The notes under the pieces were generated by a model. It was not told the DNA's origin, did no database searches, and worked only from the letters and a program-made list of their open reading frames with translations. DNA of 64,000 nt from Acanthochromis polyacanthus (taxonomy: Eukaryota; Chordata; Actinopteri; Pomacentridae). The position numbers and the translations under genes are program-made. Of this stretch, positions 40,435 to 53,425 are shown in pieces; the first letter of the stretch is position 1; every line of letters starts with the position of its first letter. Location of the stretch: assembly GCF_021347895.1 (NCBI RefSeq), contig NC_067113.1:37216694-37280693 (forward strand), given 5' to 3'.

Positions 40435-43060
40435 CTACAGGAAACACAAACAGTGTTAAATAACACAATAAAACACACATCAGTGTTAAATAGCACAACA
40501 GACACACAACAGCTGATATTTTACACTAAAACAGCAGCAGCTATGTTTCAAAAACAGTTTACTGATTTACATTCACACTTAAATCAGGTTTGTTTTGTGT
40601 GTTAAACTGAACAAACATGATCAGAGAACTGGATTTATCTGCAAAGTCTAATAAAAAAACATTGTGATAGAAAATCTTCAAATCAGGTCAAAGAGGTTAA
40701 GTTCAGCAGCGTCGTTTGTCTTGTTGCTGTTTATGTCTCATCACTGTTGTTGTATATTTTGTTGGTATTTGTGTCTTGTTGGTGTTGTTTACATCTTGTT
40801 GCTGTTGTTTATGTACTGTTGCTGTTGTTTATGTCCCAGTGTTGTTTTCGTCTTGTGTTCCATTGTCCTATTTCAAGTCAGTCATGGAAAATCAGTTTTG
40901 TTTTTTTAGGTTTCACAGAATCTGGTTAGAAGAAATTATTTCTTTTTGGTAAATTCTTTAAACAGAAGTTATAAAACAAATTGATTTTGATTAATTTTTA
41001 CATTTTTCCGCTCAGATTTTTGTACTCTGTTAGAACCACATTTCTAAAGTTAAAATGTAATAATTTTTCAGATGTTGAATCTGCAGGTGGTAAAATGCTG
41101 AACTAAACATCAATTTTTCTTTAATCTAAAAGATTTATGGACTGGACTCCAGCACGGTGGAGGCAGCATCATGCATGTGGTGAATACGTGGGCAGTGGAC
41201 AGCTGGTCAGGACCGGAGGGAAGCTGGAAGCTGCCAAGTATCTGAAGGGCAGGTTGACCTCAAAGTTCTTAGAGGAACTTCCTACTGATTCAGATCCAAC
41301 ATTTCAGAAACAATTAAAGACATCAAAGATCAACTCAGAGAAGCTGCTAATGTCCTGATCAGACATTACAGCCGTTTTAAAATGGCATACCTGATGGTTC
41401 TGTTAACATACTTTTACTGGTCCAATCTCTAAATACTGCTGACTATATGGGTTCAGGTCTTTGTGAACCTTCATACAGCCTCATGTAACCTCATATAGCT
41501 TCATGGAGCCTCACGTAGCTTCACGTAGCCTCATACAGCCTCATGTAGCTTCACGTAGCCTCATACAGCCTCATGTAGCTTCACGAAGCCTCATGTAGGT
41601 TCATGCAGCCTCGTGTAGCTTTCTACAGCCACCAGGACACCGAGTCCGTCTCTGCGTCTCGTTAACTCGTCACGAAAACCTTCCTGAGCAGCAGAAAGCT
41701 GGTCGAGGCTGAAATGAAAACTGAACACAAAGGAGCCTCCAGCTGATTTATGGGAGTGGAGGTAAAGTCACACTATGTACAGTGTGTGATTACTTTTCCC
41801 AGGCTCCATGTTTTATTCAGCAGGACTCCATTTTAAGCTCCATGACAACAATAGTGCAGACCTACAGCTGCTGTGAGGAACAACCTGCGAGGCCACGAGC
41901 AGGGAGCAAAAAAACCCAGAGAGACTCCCCAGGAACTGATATGAGCGAGAAATGTCACCATAAATAAATATAATAAATATCACCAGAAGTAAACAAAGAC
42001 AGAAGTTAGTCCTCAAACCTGACATGAATAAGTCTAAAAACAAGAGATCTGAGGAGGACTGAGGTTAATCTGAACATCAGAGACAGCAAACATCTTCAAA
42101 CATCAATCCGTTTGATCCATCAAAGAGCAGTAGCCATCAAACACTAGAACAGAGAAAATAATGAGAAGAAGGAGGCTAAGATTCAGAAGAAGACTAGGTC
42201 AAAAAAAAGGAGACAAAGAAGAGACAGAAGACAACAATGAAGGCAACAGCAGAAGAAGAAGGTCATGATGTCAGAAATGTAGATCAGCTGTAGTTCCTGG
42301 TTGTTCCACCTCTTCCTGTTTAATCCTGTAGAGACCAGAGGAAGCTAAAACAGAGATCATTGAGGGAGTTTAGCAGCAACAGGCACCATGACAACAACCA
42401 ATGAGGAGGAAAATGACCTCATCTTGTCTCCTTTTTTTACTTTGTGTCTTGTTTTTGTCATTTTGTGTGTTTTAGAATAGAATAGGTTTATTGTCATCAT
42501 ACATGGCATGATGAAAACACTTCCACTTGAGGGTGCAACAGGCAGTAAGTAATAAAATATCAAATTAAGTAATAAAATGAATATATGCATATATAAAACA
42601 ATGTTAAAACCACACCATGTGCAAAGAGGGCGCGATATGTGCAAAATGGGAGGAAGATGAAATGGAACAGGAACCAGTAGAATATGATAGGTTATGAAAA
42701 TGGATGAAAGCAGCAAAGAGTGATACTGTGCATTTTGTTTTGTGTCCAACAAGAACTTAAACTTCCCAAAGTAACCAGGAGAATGTCTGAAGGACTGAAC
42801 GATGTTCCAGCTGAACCGAACCTCAGTCTGTTAGACTGAAGCTTCACTTTAACTTCCTGTTGCCTTCTGTCCTCCAATCATATCCCTCCTTTTCTCTGGC
42901 TCCGCCCCATGCAGTTATTCCAGCTGATCTCCAGAGACTCTGTGGTTAATGTGAAGCCTGATGAGGTCAAAAGTCGACTGTTGCTCCTGCTGTAGCTCTT
43001 TATCGCTGTTTGTTCTGGGAGGAGACAAACTTTAATCTGAAGAGAAACGTTGATAGACTG
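40435..43060 (-). other. Upstream of eps8 start (putative intron), left part
   Basis: No gene was seen. It contains a 10-bp repeat at about 41460-41620 and a LINE/SINE-like antisense tail at 42475-42660 (TAGGTTTATTGTCATCATAC, TGTGCAAAATGGGAGG). Confidence 0.5.
41460..41620. repeat. 10-bp tandem repeat (CCTCATGTAG/CTTCACGTAG)
   Basis: Ten-base units CCTCATACAG, CCTCATGTAG and CTTCACGTAG alternate, with a 30-bp higher-order period at 41520-41590. Confidence 0.85.
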
Positions 43061-43061
43061 C

Positions 43062-44736
43062 ACACCTTCAGCCCGAGAAACCCACAGAGAAAACAGTGAA
43101 ACCACACCTTCAGCCCGAGAAACCCACAGAGAAAACAGTGAAACCACACCTTCAGCCCGAGAAACCCACAGAGAAAACACTAAAACCACACCTTCAGCCC
43201 GAGAAACCCACAGAGGAAAAAACTAAAACCACACCTTCAGCCCGAGAAACCCACAGAGAAAACACTAAAACCACACCTTCAGCCCGAGAAACCCACAGAG
43301 AAAACAGTGAAACCACACCTTCAGCCCGAGAAACCCACAGAGAAAACACCAAAACCACACCTTCAGCCCGAGAAACCCACAGAGAAAACACTAAAACCAC
43401 ACCTTCAGCCCGAGAAACCCACAGAGAAAACACCAAAACCACACCTTCAGCCCGAGAAACCCACAGAGAAAACACTAAAACCACACCTTCAGCCCGAGAA
43501 ACCCACAGAGAAAACACCAAAACCACACCTTCAGCCCGAGAAACCCACAGAGAAAACACCAAAACCACACCTTCAGCCCGAGAAACCCACAGAGAAAACA
43601 GTGAAACCACACCTTCAGCCCGAGAAACCCAGAGAAAACACCAAAACCACACCTTCAGCCCGAGAAACACACAGAGAAAACAGTGAAACCACACCTTCAG
43701 CCCGAGAAACCCACAGAGAAAACAGTGAAACCACACCTTCAGCCCGAGAAACCCACAGAGAAAACACCAAAACCACACCTTCAGCCCGAGAAACCCACAG
43801 AGAAAACAGTGAAACCACACCTTCAGCCCGAGAAACCCACAGAGAAAACACCAAAACCACACCTTCAGCCCTAGAAACCCACAGAGAAAACAGTGAAACC
43901 ACACCTTCAGCCCGAGAAACCCACAGAGAAAACACCAAAACCACACCTTCAGCCCTAGAAACCCACAGAGAAAACAGTGAAACCACACCTTCAGCCCGAG
44001 AAACCCACAGAGAAAACAGTGAAACCACACCTTCAGCCCTAGAAACCCACAGAGAAAACAGTGAAACCACACCTTCAGCCCTAGAAACCCACAGAGAAAA
44101 CACCAAAACCACACCTTCAGCCCTAGAAACCCACAGAGAAAACAGTGAAACCACACCTTCAACCCGAGAAACCCACAGAGAAAACACCAAAACCACACCT
44201 TCAGCCCGAGAAACCCACAGAGAAAACACCAAAACCACACCTTCAGCCCGAGAAACCCACAGAGAAAACAGTGAAACCACACCTTCAGCCCGAGAAACCC
44301 AGAGAAAACACCAAAACCACACCTTCAGCCCGAGAAACACACAGAGAAAACACCAAAACCACACCTTCAGCCCGAGAAACACAGAGAAAACACTAAAACC
44401 ACACCTTCAGCCCGAGAAACCCACAGAGAAAACACCAAAACCACACCTTCAGCCCGAGAAACCCACAGAGAAAACAGTGAAACCACACCTTCAGCCCGAG
44501 AAACCCAGAGAAAACACCAAAACCACACCTTCAGCCCGAGAAACACACAGAGAAAACACCAAAACCACACCTTCAGCCCGAGAAACACAGAGAAAACACT
44601 AAAACCACACCTTCAGCCCGAGAAACCCACAGAGAAAACAGTGAAACCACACCTTCAGCCCGAGAAACCCACAGAGAAAACAGTGAAACCACACCTTCAG
44701 CCCGAGAAACCCACAGAGAAAACAGTGAAACCACTA
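43062..44736. repeat. 42-bp minisatellite, 40 units
   Basis: The unit carries CACACCTTCAGCCCGAGAAA then CCCACAGAGAAAACA and a variable AGTGAAAC/ACTAAAAC/ACCAAAAC end. I count 40 copies of the CCTTCAGCC core. A CCCTAGAAACC variant clusters at 43868-44130, and 2-bp or 4-bp deleted units recur at 43630, 44297, 44380, 44505 and 44588. Because 42 is a multiple of three, long frames are open on both strands (up to 431 and 362 codons). I regard them as non-genic, as there is no start context, splice link or family match. Confidence 0.97.
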
Positions 44737-45519
44737 ACCACTGAGATTTTGCTTCTAACTTTACCAACTTTCAGCCTAAAATCAGGAGATTTCATTAAAA
44801 TCTGTTTATTTTTGATGGAAAAAATAAAGTAGCCAATCAGAAAATTTGAAGGATGGAAGAAAACTGAGATCCTGATACCAATAGAAGATAATTTCTTAAC
44901 AAAAATCAAGACAGAAGAAAACACAAAATAGAGATGACAATTTAGACTGAGAGCGAAATCAGAGCAAGTGGAAGAATACAATAAATGCAGCAGAAACAGA
45001 GGAGCAGAGATCCATCCAGCATGGAGAAACATCTACAGATGATGAGCAGAGGAGAGAGGAAACATGGAGATAGAAGAACATCTACAGGATGAGGCGAGAA
45101 AAACACCACAAATTGACTAAAAACAGCATAAAGTGACAGAATAATGTAAATACATCCATCTACTGTCCTGTTTTCATGAAGAACTGGTTCCTAACTGGTT
45201 CCTGTCTTATCTGACCTCCATTTCCCAGCATGGCTCAGTGACAGCAGGAAAGTGGATTAGGTTTGTGGACTTAAATCGTCTTATCAATCCTCTTTGCTTT
45301 CCTCGCAGACTGACGGATGCTTTGTTTCTGGTCCATAGAACCAGAAAACTGAAACCTTACAAAAAATGAAAATATCTCACCATTTAAAAATGTTTCAGCT
45401 TAAAATGGCTGAAATTAAAGCTCTACAAACATGAAGATCAACAATAACAATTCAGTCAAATGAACGTATTTCTGCTTCAAGGGTTTTAAATAAACAGAAT
45501 GAACAGTAACGATGTAGCT

Positions 45520-46390
45520 GGTCATGTTTAAAGCTACAGTAGCCTAAACAAGCTAATGAAAGCCACAACTTTAGCCAAAATATTTAGCTGCTACATTAGC
45601 CTTAAAGCTTCTACATTAACCCAAAGAAAACATTTAGCTGCTATATTAGCCTTAAAGCTACTACATTAGCCTAAACAAGCTAATGATAGCCATAACTTTA
45701 GCCAAAACACTCAGCTATCACATTAGCCTTAAAGCTACTACATTAGCCTAAACAAGGTAATTACAGCACCAACTTTAGCCAAAATATTTAGCTGCTACAT
45801 TAGCCTTAAAGCTACTACATTATTCTAAACAAGCTAATGATGGCCACAACTTTAGCCAAAACATTTAGCTGCCACATTAGCTTTAAAACTACTACATTAG
45901 CCTAAACAAGCTAAATTACAGCACCAACTTTAGCCAAAAATATTTAGCTGCTACATTAGCCTTAAAGCTTTTGCATTAGCCGAAACAAGCTAATGATAGC
46001 CACAACTTTAGCCAAGCATTTAGCTGCCACATTAGCCTTAAAGCTACTACATTAGCCTAAACAAGCTAATTACAGCACCAACTTTAGCCAAAATGTCTGT
46101 GTAGGTTCTCATTCATCCAGGTCATGGTAATCCAAAGTAGTTTAAATCAATCCACTGAAACTTTCTTAAAGTACAGTGGATTGATTTAAACTACTTTGGA
46201 TAACTTTAGCCAAACATTTAGCTGCCACATTAGCCTTAAAGCTTCTACATTAGCCTAAACAAAACATTTAGCTGCCACATTAGCCTTAAAGCTTCTACAT
46301 TAGCCTAAACAAAACATTTAGCTGCCACATTAGCCTTAAAGCTACTACATTAGCCTAAACATTCCAACGATAGCCACAACTTTAGCCTTT
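45520..46390. repeat. About 80-bp minisatellite (ACATTAGCCTTAAAGCTACT)
   Basis: About ten imperfect units of around 75-85 bp run ACATTAGCCTAAACAAGCTA, ATGATAGCCACAACTTTAGC, CAAAACATTTAGCTGCCACA. The right part has shorter units. The array is interrupted at 46096-46201 by a hairpin-bearing insert. Confidence 0.85.
46130..46201. repeat. Perfect 28-bp inverted repeat
   Basis: Left arm 46130-46157, 16-nt spacer, right arm 46174-46201, with no mismatches. A TTCATCCAGGTCATGG stretch just before it is reminiscent of fish MITE ends. Confidence 0.95.
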
Positions 46391-46639
46391 GTTATTCTTG
46401 GGGCTTTTCTTGTGTTTTTTGTTTGTTTTTTAACTAGCCAAGTTTGTTAAAAATATCGAGAGTGTTTTTTACAAATTTTTAAAAATTTACAAAGACAACA
46501 AAGTGAGAAAAAAGGTGACAAATTCAGAATTGGACAGAAGTAAAGGTAATGTAGCTAAAACATACCTGAATCCTCAGGTGTGTTTCAGGAGTTAAATATT
46601 TAAATCCTTCTGACCTCCAGACTCTGATTGGAACTTTAG

Positions 46640-47570
46640 AAGTGACTCATCTGACAGATTCAGACTGATTATAGATTGAAAGGCTGGTTCTCCAGCACCT
46701 CAAAGCCGGCCTCAGCCTGAACCTGCCCACACCAGTTTGCCTAAAGGGCAAACCGGTCCACAGAGACGCCATCACCACGGCTCTTCACACAGTTCTGACC
46801 CACCAGAAACCTATGTCAGGATGCTGTTCATCGACTACAGCTCGGCGTTCAACACCATCAGCCACGACATCTTGGTGGAGAAGCTGGTGGACCATAGGGG
46901 TGTCCATGCTCCACTATCCATCAACAGGGTCTGTGTGGAGACAGCGGCCTCCTTCAAGTTCCTGGGGACTCATTTATCTGAGGACATCACCTGGACAATC
47001 AGCACAGCAGCACTGGTTAAAAAGGCTCAGCAGAGACTCCACTTCCTCAGAGTACTGAGGAGGAACCACCTGGAGGAGAGACTGCAGGTGTCCTTCTACC
47101 AGGCCAACATAGAGTCTGTGCTGACCTACTGTGTGACTGTCTGTTGGCAGACAGGAAGGCTCTGCAGAGGTTTATCAGGACTCTGGAGAACATCTCAACC
47201 TCCTGCTGCTTCAGCAGAGGAACAAAGATCTGGGCAGACAGCACACACCCTGACCAGAAGATGTTCATCCTGCTGCCATCAGGGAAGAGACTGAGATCCT
47301 GAAGATGTAGGACAAACAGGCTGAGGAACAGTTTCTTCCCATGGTCCATTAGACTCCTGAACTCCTACCAAACATTTCATCTTCCTCCCATGTCGCACAT
47401 ATCTGGCCTCCTTTGCTCTTGGTGTCTTTTTCACTATTGTTTTGTTATATATGTACATTTGATTTTATTATTTAATGCTGATATTTTATTACTTACTGCT
47501 TTTTGCACTGTCCAGTGGAAGCTATTTATAGTTTCGTCATGCTATTCTATTATATTATAGATTGATTATT
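46640..47570 (+). mobile_element. LINE fragment with internal deletion
   Basis: The frame at 46737-47294 joins an RT palm start (RMLFIDYSSAFNTISHDILV) directly to a distal piece (SFKFLGTHLSEDITWTI, VKKAQQRLHFLRVLRRN). The catalytic FADD-type motif is therefore deleted. 47380-47530 resembles the 3' UTR of such elements (TTTGCACTGTCCAGTGGAAG). Inactive. Confidence 0.8.
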
Positions 47571-47673
47571 GATCAGAATCAACAGCTTTATTTAGTAACT
47601 TCAAACCGTCAGATATTAAACTCCAGATAATGAACTCCAGATGTTCTCTGATCCTTGCATGTGAAGCAGCTCT

Positions 47674-48167
47674 GTTACCATGGAAACACCTCTGTCTGTC
47701 ACACAAACCGCTGTCCAGTGTCGCCACGGCAACTGACAATAAGCCGCTGTCAGGATCTGATTGGATGTTAAAACAGGTCTTTCTGATTTTATTCAGAAAA
47801 AATTCTAATGAGGAATTTTTTATTATCAATATTTTAAGTTAATCACATCAGAGTCACATTTATGGATTAAATTAAAAAATTCAGAACTATGGACATTTGT
47901 TTTCTATCAAAATTTATAATTCATTCTATTAAACTACAATTTATTCTATTAATAATCCATAATTTATTCCATTAATAAACCAATTTATTCTATTAATAAT
48001 CTAATACATTCTATTAATAAATTATAATTTATTGTATTAATCTATTAATTCTTAAAGTTAAATTTTGTTTGTTTAAATAAAGTTTTCTGGCTTCCCTTTT
48101 GGCACCAACTGTCCTCCATAAACTCGTCTCCATGGAAACGGGTCGAAGCAGGCGTCACCGTGGAAAC
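47674..48167. promoter_or_regulatory. Cluster of RFX X-box-like sites
   Basis: GTTACCATGGAAAC (47674), GTCGCCACGGCAAC (47720), GTCTCCATGGAAAC (48126) and GTCACCGTGGAAAC (48154) lie within 500 bp. The second fits the full consensus and the others differ at one or two bases. The cluster is in putative eps8 intron 1. Regulatory use is inferred. Confidence 0.3.
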
Positions 48168-48578
48168 AGATGAGGTATGGATTATGTGATGTCACAGAGA
48201 TGTTGCTGAGAGACGATTGATTATTGATCGATTCTGTATGGAGGCCACAGAAACCAGAACCAGCAGAGACCAGAACCCAGGACAGATCTACAGATTTCAA
48301 GAGGTTGAACTTTTTTGTTGTCTTAATCTTTTTTAATCTTATTTTTCTTGTTTTTTTTTTATTGTAAAACTACTCTGTATATTTTTATTATTTTTCCTGA
48401 AAGTATTTTTCATATTTATTGCCACATTTTTTGTGATATTTTAAACTTTCTTTGGTTATTTTGTCTACCAAGAGTATTTTTTTATAAAAAACTAAGCTCT
48501 AGTGTTAATTTTCTACAAAGACGTGGAACTTATCGATAAAAATAAGTTTTAAGATAGAACAGATAAAATCAGTTTGTT

Positions 48579-48925
48579 AGGCTAACAGTTCCCTCTGCTC
48601 CCAGTCTTTATGCTAAGCTAGGCTAACAGTTCCCTTTGCTCCCAGTCTTTATGCTAGGCTAGGCTAACAGTTCCCTCTGCTCCCAGTCTTTATGTCAGGC
48701 TAGGCTAACAGTTCCCTCTGCTCCCAGTCTTTATGCTAGGCTAGGCTAACAGTTCCCTTTGCTCCCAGTCTTTATGCTAGGCTAGGCTAACAGTTCCCTC
48801 TGCTCCCAGTCTTTATGTCAGGCTAGGCTAACAGTTCCCTCTGCTCCCAGTCTTTATGTCAGGCTAGGCTAACAGGTCCCTCTGCTCCCAGTCTTTATGT
48901 CAGGCTAGGCTAACAGGTCCTGACA
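48579..48925. repeat. 41-bp minisatellite, about 8 copies
   Basis: The unit runs AGGCTAACAGTTCCCTCTGC, TCCCAGTCTTTATG then C/TCAGGCT. Alternating GCTAG/TCAGG and CCCTC/CCCTT variants show higher-order pairs. Confidence 0.9.
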
Positions 48926-50505
48926 CAGTGACATCATTCCATTGATCATCTGGTCTGAATCCCGTCAACGCTGCAGAAAGCTTCCATCCAACCCGATTCC
49001 TGGTTCTACCTGCAGGAACACCTGAGCTAAAAATAAGCCGCTAATCCTCTGAGTGCTGAATGTTCACGGCTGCTCAGTCAGAGGGCGAGTAGAGCTGGAA
49101 GGAAATACCTCCATAGTACTACATACTACTGAAATATCTCCATAGTACTGAGTTCCTGTGTCAGAGGGGCACAAATACTACAAAGTACTACAGTAGTATT
49201 CCTGTGGTAAAATGATGTGGATTGAAACCATCTGAACTTGAAGTTAAATTTCAGTTTTCTCTCCATGAACTCTGAATCTGGAACAGAAACATGAACTGTG
49301 GATAAACTCCGAGTTATTTTCAGCCTCTGAACAATCGGACGGTTTGTTTTGATCATCTGCTGATGATCAGGGTTTGATTTGTGCCTCTGGACAGAAGCTG
49401 AATAACACGGTGAACTCTGCAGAGCATCGAGCGACACAGATACTCAGGAACCATCTCTTCATTTGTCTTTTATCAGGGTTAAATGACAAATATCCGCAGT
49501 TAGCCTCCTAAACAGCTAAATGTTGCTAAACTCAGCGATCTGCACCAGAAACTATCGCTGGAATAAACTGATTGAGGTTTTTAATGTTTGAGGTTCATTC
49601 CAGAACATCTGCTCTTTAACATGTCTGATCAATCACTCTTCTGCTCCATAGTGATCAATAGTAGGTATTGATCCGCTCTGCTTCTTATTCCATGTTTTCT
49701 GTGTTGTTGCTAACCCTACTCTAATCCATGCTAATGTGATCTTTTTCTCAGCAGTAGAAGCTAGATATTTAGCTAGCTGTTACTGCTGACCACTGATGGA
49801 AAACAGTCCAAAGAATGAGTCTGATCCTGATAATATGAGGTAGAGAGAGACATTCAATCAAGACTGACAATGGATGAAAAGATGGAGAATAGAAGAGAGG
49901 ACATAGCTTTGATCTACACATTCTGTAGGAACACTGTTGGAGGATGGAAACGACAAAAACAAGACATAAAATGAAAAAAAGATATAAATGACAGAAACAA
50001 TATACAAAACCTGTCCACAACATCTACAGGTAACTAACAATACCTGTCCACACCATCATCAGTTAATAAACAGTGTACCTGTGTAAAACGTTTACAGGTT
50101 TAAAAAAAAGCCTGCACACCTGCCTGGAGCATCATCAGGTAATAAACTAAGAGGAAACCATCTGAAATGTGGACAGGTAACAGCGTACCTGTGTGAAACA
50201 TCCACAGGTAGTAAACAGAGTGTACCTGTGCGAAACATGTGCAGGTAGCGTACCTGTCTGAGGGTCCACAGGTGATGAAGCAGCTCTGACTCAGATTAGA
50301 TTATGGTCTCTGCAGCAGGTCGACTTTAAGCTGCTAATTAATGATGGACAGGTGGGGGAGGGTCAGGGGTGGGGCTTACAGGCCAGCTGACAGGTAGGGA
50401 GGAACCACTAAGCTGACTGAAAGCTCCTCAACAGTCGATGGATAAACGGCTTGTAGTCACACCAAGCAAACAACAACATCAGCACTGCGACTGTTGTTTC
50501 TACTG
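48926..50505. other. Unassigned, with degenerate ACCTGT/ACAGGT repeats
   Basis: No gene was seen. 50030-50280 has scattered CATCTACAGGTAA/GTGTACCTGTG units of 40-60 bp. Confidence 0.45.
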
Positions 50506-50509
50506 TTAT

Positions 50510-50950
50510 TCAGTATCTGACTGTAGATCCCCGACTCGTCCTGCAGTGTTCAGAAACCTCCGATGATAATTCAATATCTGACTGAGCTGGTGCAGCCCTA
50601 TGTACCAGCACGTTCCCTCAGATCAGCTGACCTTTCATTGCTGGTGACCCCAAAGTCAAACAAGAGAAGGAGAGGTGCTCGGTCTTTTTCTGTCGCTGGT
50701 CCTATTTTATGGAATGCACTACCTTTGTACCTTAGACAGATCGATTCACCGCCTGTTTTTAAATCAGCTCTTAAAACACATCTTTTTACTTTAGCTTTTA
50801 ATTCATTCTAAGTTGGAATTTTATGCCTGTTTTTATTTTGCTTATTGCTTTTTAATGTCATATATTTTATGTGTGTACTGCACTTTGGTCAACTGTGTTG
50901 TTTTGTAAAGTGCATTATAAATAAAGTTGGATTGGATTGGATTGGATGAA
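50510..50950 (+). mobile_element. LINE 3' end with (ATTGG)n tail
   Basis: 50563-50811 encodes YVPARSLRSADLSLLVTPKS, SVAGPILWNALPLYLR and FKSALKTHLF, the C-terminal end common to fish LINEs. The 3' UTR closes with AAAGTGCATTATAAATAAAG and a GGATT/ATTGG tandem tail, typical of L2/Rex-like tails. Confidence 0.8.
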
Positions 50951-51530
50951 AACATTCGTCTGAATCAGTAAGAATCTGAAGAGACGTCTGGAAACGATCC
51001 TTCGTTCGATTTTTTATTATTAAATTCGTTAAGAACTGCAATAAAAATCTCCATAGACATGAACAGGAAGTCGATTCGACAACTAGTGCAAACTGGTACT
51101 AACTGGTTCTTGCCGGTTTTAACTGGTTAGAAACGGGTTTAGCTGGTCTTAAAAATGTTCTAACTGGTTCTAACAGACCAGCATCCACCAGCCAGAGTCT
51201 TTAGTGGTTCATATATGTTGGGTTAAATTTCAAAATAAGAGTCTCTCCAGGTAACGGAGGTTTTAGGATCAGCTGCATGTTGTGGTTTTATTCTTTAAAC
51301 AGGAAGATGTAACAAGGCTAGAGGAAGGAAGTTCATGTATGTGGGCTTTTCAAAATAAAGGCCCAGAGTTAGCTGAAAAAAGCTAACAGGATGCATCAAG
51401 GGAAATTGCACTATTAAAAATAAAAGTTAGACTTACAAATGTGCAGACTTTTCAAAAATAAATATCTATAAATCATATCATTTATAGATCAGAATTTGTT
51501 TTTAGATGTTATTTCACTAAATGACAAACT

Positions 51531-52960
51531 TTTTTTTTTAATTTGTGTTTTTTATTAGAAAGGTTGATAGCATTACAGAGAATTTTTTAGTCGTCTTTAT
51601 CATAGTCCTTCCCCCCCCCCCCATACCAAAAATACAACAAACACAAGAACAACAAACCTGAACCAGGAGCTTGCAGCCATCACTTTTTCTCACACACAAA
51701 AATATATATACATATATGAGTGGAAAATACAGTAATAATGTTGTACAAGAAAGGTCAAGGCTTTAGTCATATAAAGTCATTCCGAATAGGGGATATAAAA
51801 TGAATCCATTTGTCCCAAATTAGGTAGAACTTGTCTTTTTGAATTTGTAGAGAGTATGTCAATTTTTCCATTATAAATATTTCCTTAACTGTTCCCAACC
51901 AATCCCCAAAAGTTGGTGGGGTTAAATTCAGCCATTTTCTTGTAATTGACTTCTTACTTGCTGCTAAGAGTGCTTGTAACAATTTTATAGCCCTTCTTCT
52001 GTCCAGGGTTGGAACCAGACCCATATATAGATTGGTAAAGTCATTAGGAATTTGAACTTTAAAGACATCATTCAGAGCTTTATGAATTCCAGACCAGTAT
52101 TGATGCAATCTAGGACATTCCCAGAATATATGAAAACGATTTGCTTCTAACGATCCCCATTTTCTCCAACATTCTGCATTTATATTTCTATATTTCCCCT
52201 GGCATGGGGTCCTAAAGAATCTTATAACGTTCTTCCAACAGTGTTCCCTCCACATCAACGAGTTGGTAGAAGTCCACTGTAAGATACAAACTTTTTCCCA
52301 ATTCTCATTTGAAATTACAATTCCTGCTTCATGCTCCCATTTATTTTTAATATGTAAAGTATTCTCGTTTTGTGCATTTAACATCCCATTACATAATTTA
52401 GAAATTCCTTTTTTCAATGAGGAATTGTAAGCCGATTTTAAAATGTTGAAAAAATCTGATTCTGTCAATGACAGTTGTGAACTTTTACAATGCTTGTTAA
52501 AATAGTCACGTATCTGGAGGGACCTGAAGAAGTCTCTCTGCTCCAGACCAAACTTAGTTCACAAGGACTGGAAATTCTGTAATGTCCCTTTGTGTGTGAA
52601 GGAAAGGTATGTTGTCAGTCCTTTTTCTATCCAAGTATGAAACCTTTTATCATCTTTATTTGGTTGGAAATCTGTGTCATAGGCACACCATCTAAAGCTT
52701 TTTAACATTTTTCCTATTTCACAAATTTTACTTACTTTATGCCATATTTTAAATGTATGGTCGAGCCATGGATTAACACCTTCTAGCTGTTCTGCTAGTC
52801 TTTTGTCTGCAAGACAAACATATTTTACAGATTTATGAAGTTGGTTTTCCTGGAAATTATTTAACAGAATAAAAGCCTGAAAAGTTTGACTGAAGCTGAA
52901 ATAAAAGAATTCATTGATCAAGAATATTTAAAACCTGGAATTTTTTAGGAGCAAAGATTA
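51531..52960 (-). mobile_element. L1/Tx1-type LINE ORF2 C-terminal fragment
   Basis: Minus-strand frames 52921-52559 and 52468-51767 encode WCAYDTDFQPNKDDKRFHTW, then WTSTNSLMWREHCWKNVIRF and the Cys/His tail (AECWRKWGSLEANRFHIFWE, CPRLHQYWSGI). The T-run at 51530-51541 would be the poly(A) tail. 5'-truncated and broken between the two frames. Confidence 0.85.
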
Positions 52961-53074
52961 CTATTAGAGAAAAACAAACTAAATTAGGAAGTTTGTAATA
53001 ATATATTTTTCTTTACATAAAAAAACAAGTCAGTTAATTAAAATTAGGATTTTATTCCAAGAATAATAATAATC

Positions 53075-53425
53075 CATCCATCCTCTATCCACCGCTTTAT
53101 CCTCACTAGGGTCATGGGGGGTGCTGGAGTCTATCCCAGCTGACTCTGGTGAAGGCAGGGGACACCCTGGACAGGTCACCAGTCTGTCACAGGGCTACAT
53201 ATACAGACACACAATCACACTCACATTCACACCTACGGACAATTTAGAGTAACCAATTAACCTCAGCATGTTTTTGGACTGTGGGAGGAAGCCGGAGTAC
53301 CCGGAGAAAACCCACGCATGCACAGGGAGAACATGTAAACTCCATGCAGAAAGATCCCAGGCTTGAACCGGGGATCTTCTTGCTGCAAGGCAACAGTGCT
53401 AACCACTATCCCACTGTGCAGCCCA
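53075..53425 (-). mobile_element. tRNA-derived SINE
   Basis: Minus strand: the head GGGCTGCACAGTGGGATAGT, an A-box-like TAGTGGTTAGC, a B-box-like GGTTCAAGCCT, then a conserved body (TTCTCCCTGTGCATGCGTGG, TAATTGGTTACTCTAAATTG). This body is widespread in teleost genomes. An ORF on the plus strand here is spurious. Confidence 0.75.

Noticed and set aside
43096..44602. Long open frames of 196, 431, 362 and 255 codons on both strands as repeat proteins
   Set aside because: They arise from a 42-bp tandem repeat with no stop in several frames. No start context, splice signals or known family were found. Kept only as a finding.
46737..47294. Host gene of 185 codons
   Set aside because: It is a LINE reverse transcriptase with an internal deletion.
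48579..48925. CRISPR-like array
   Set aside because: Units are contiguous with no unique spacers, and the sequence is eukaryotic. The same applies to the other arrays.
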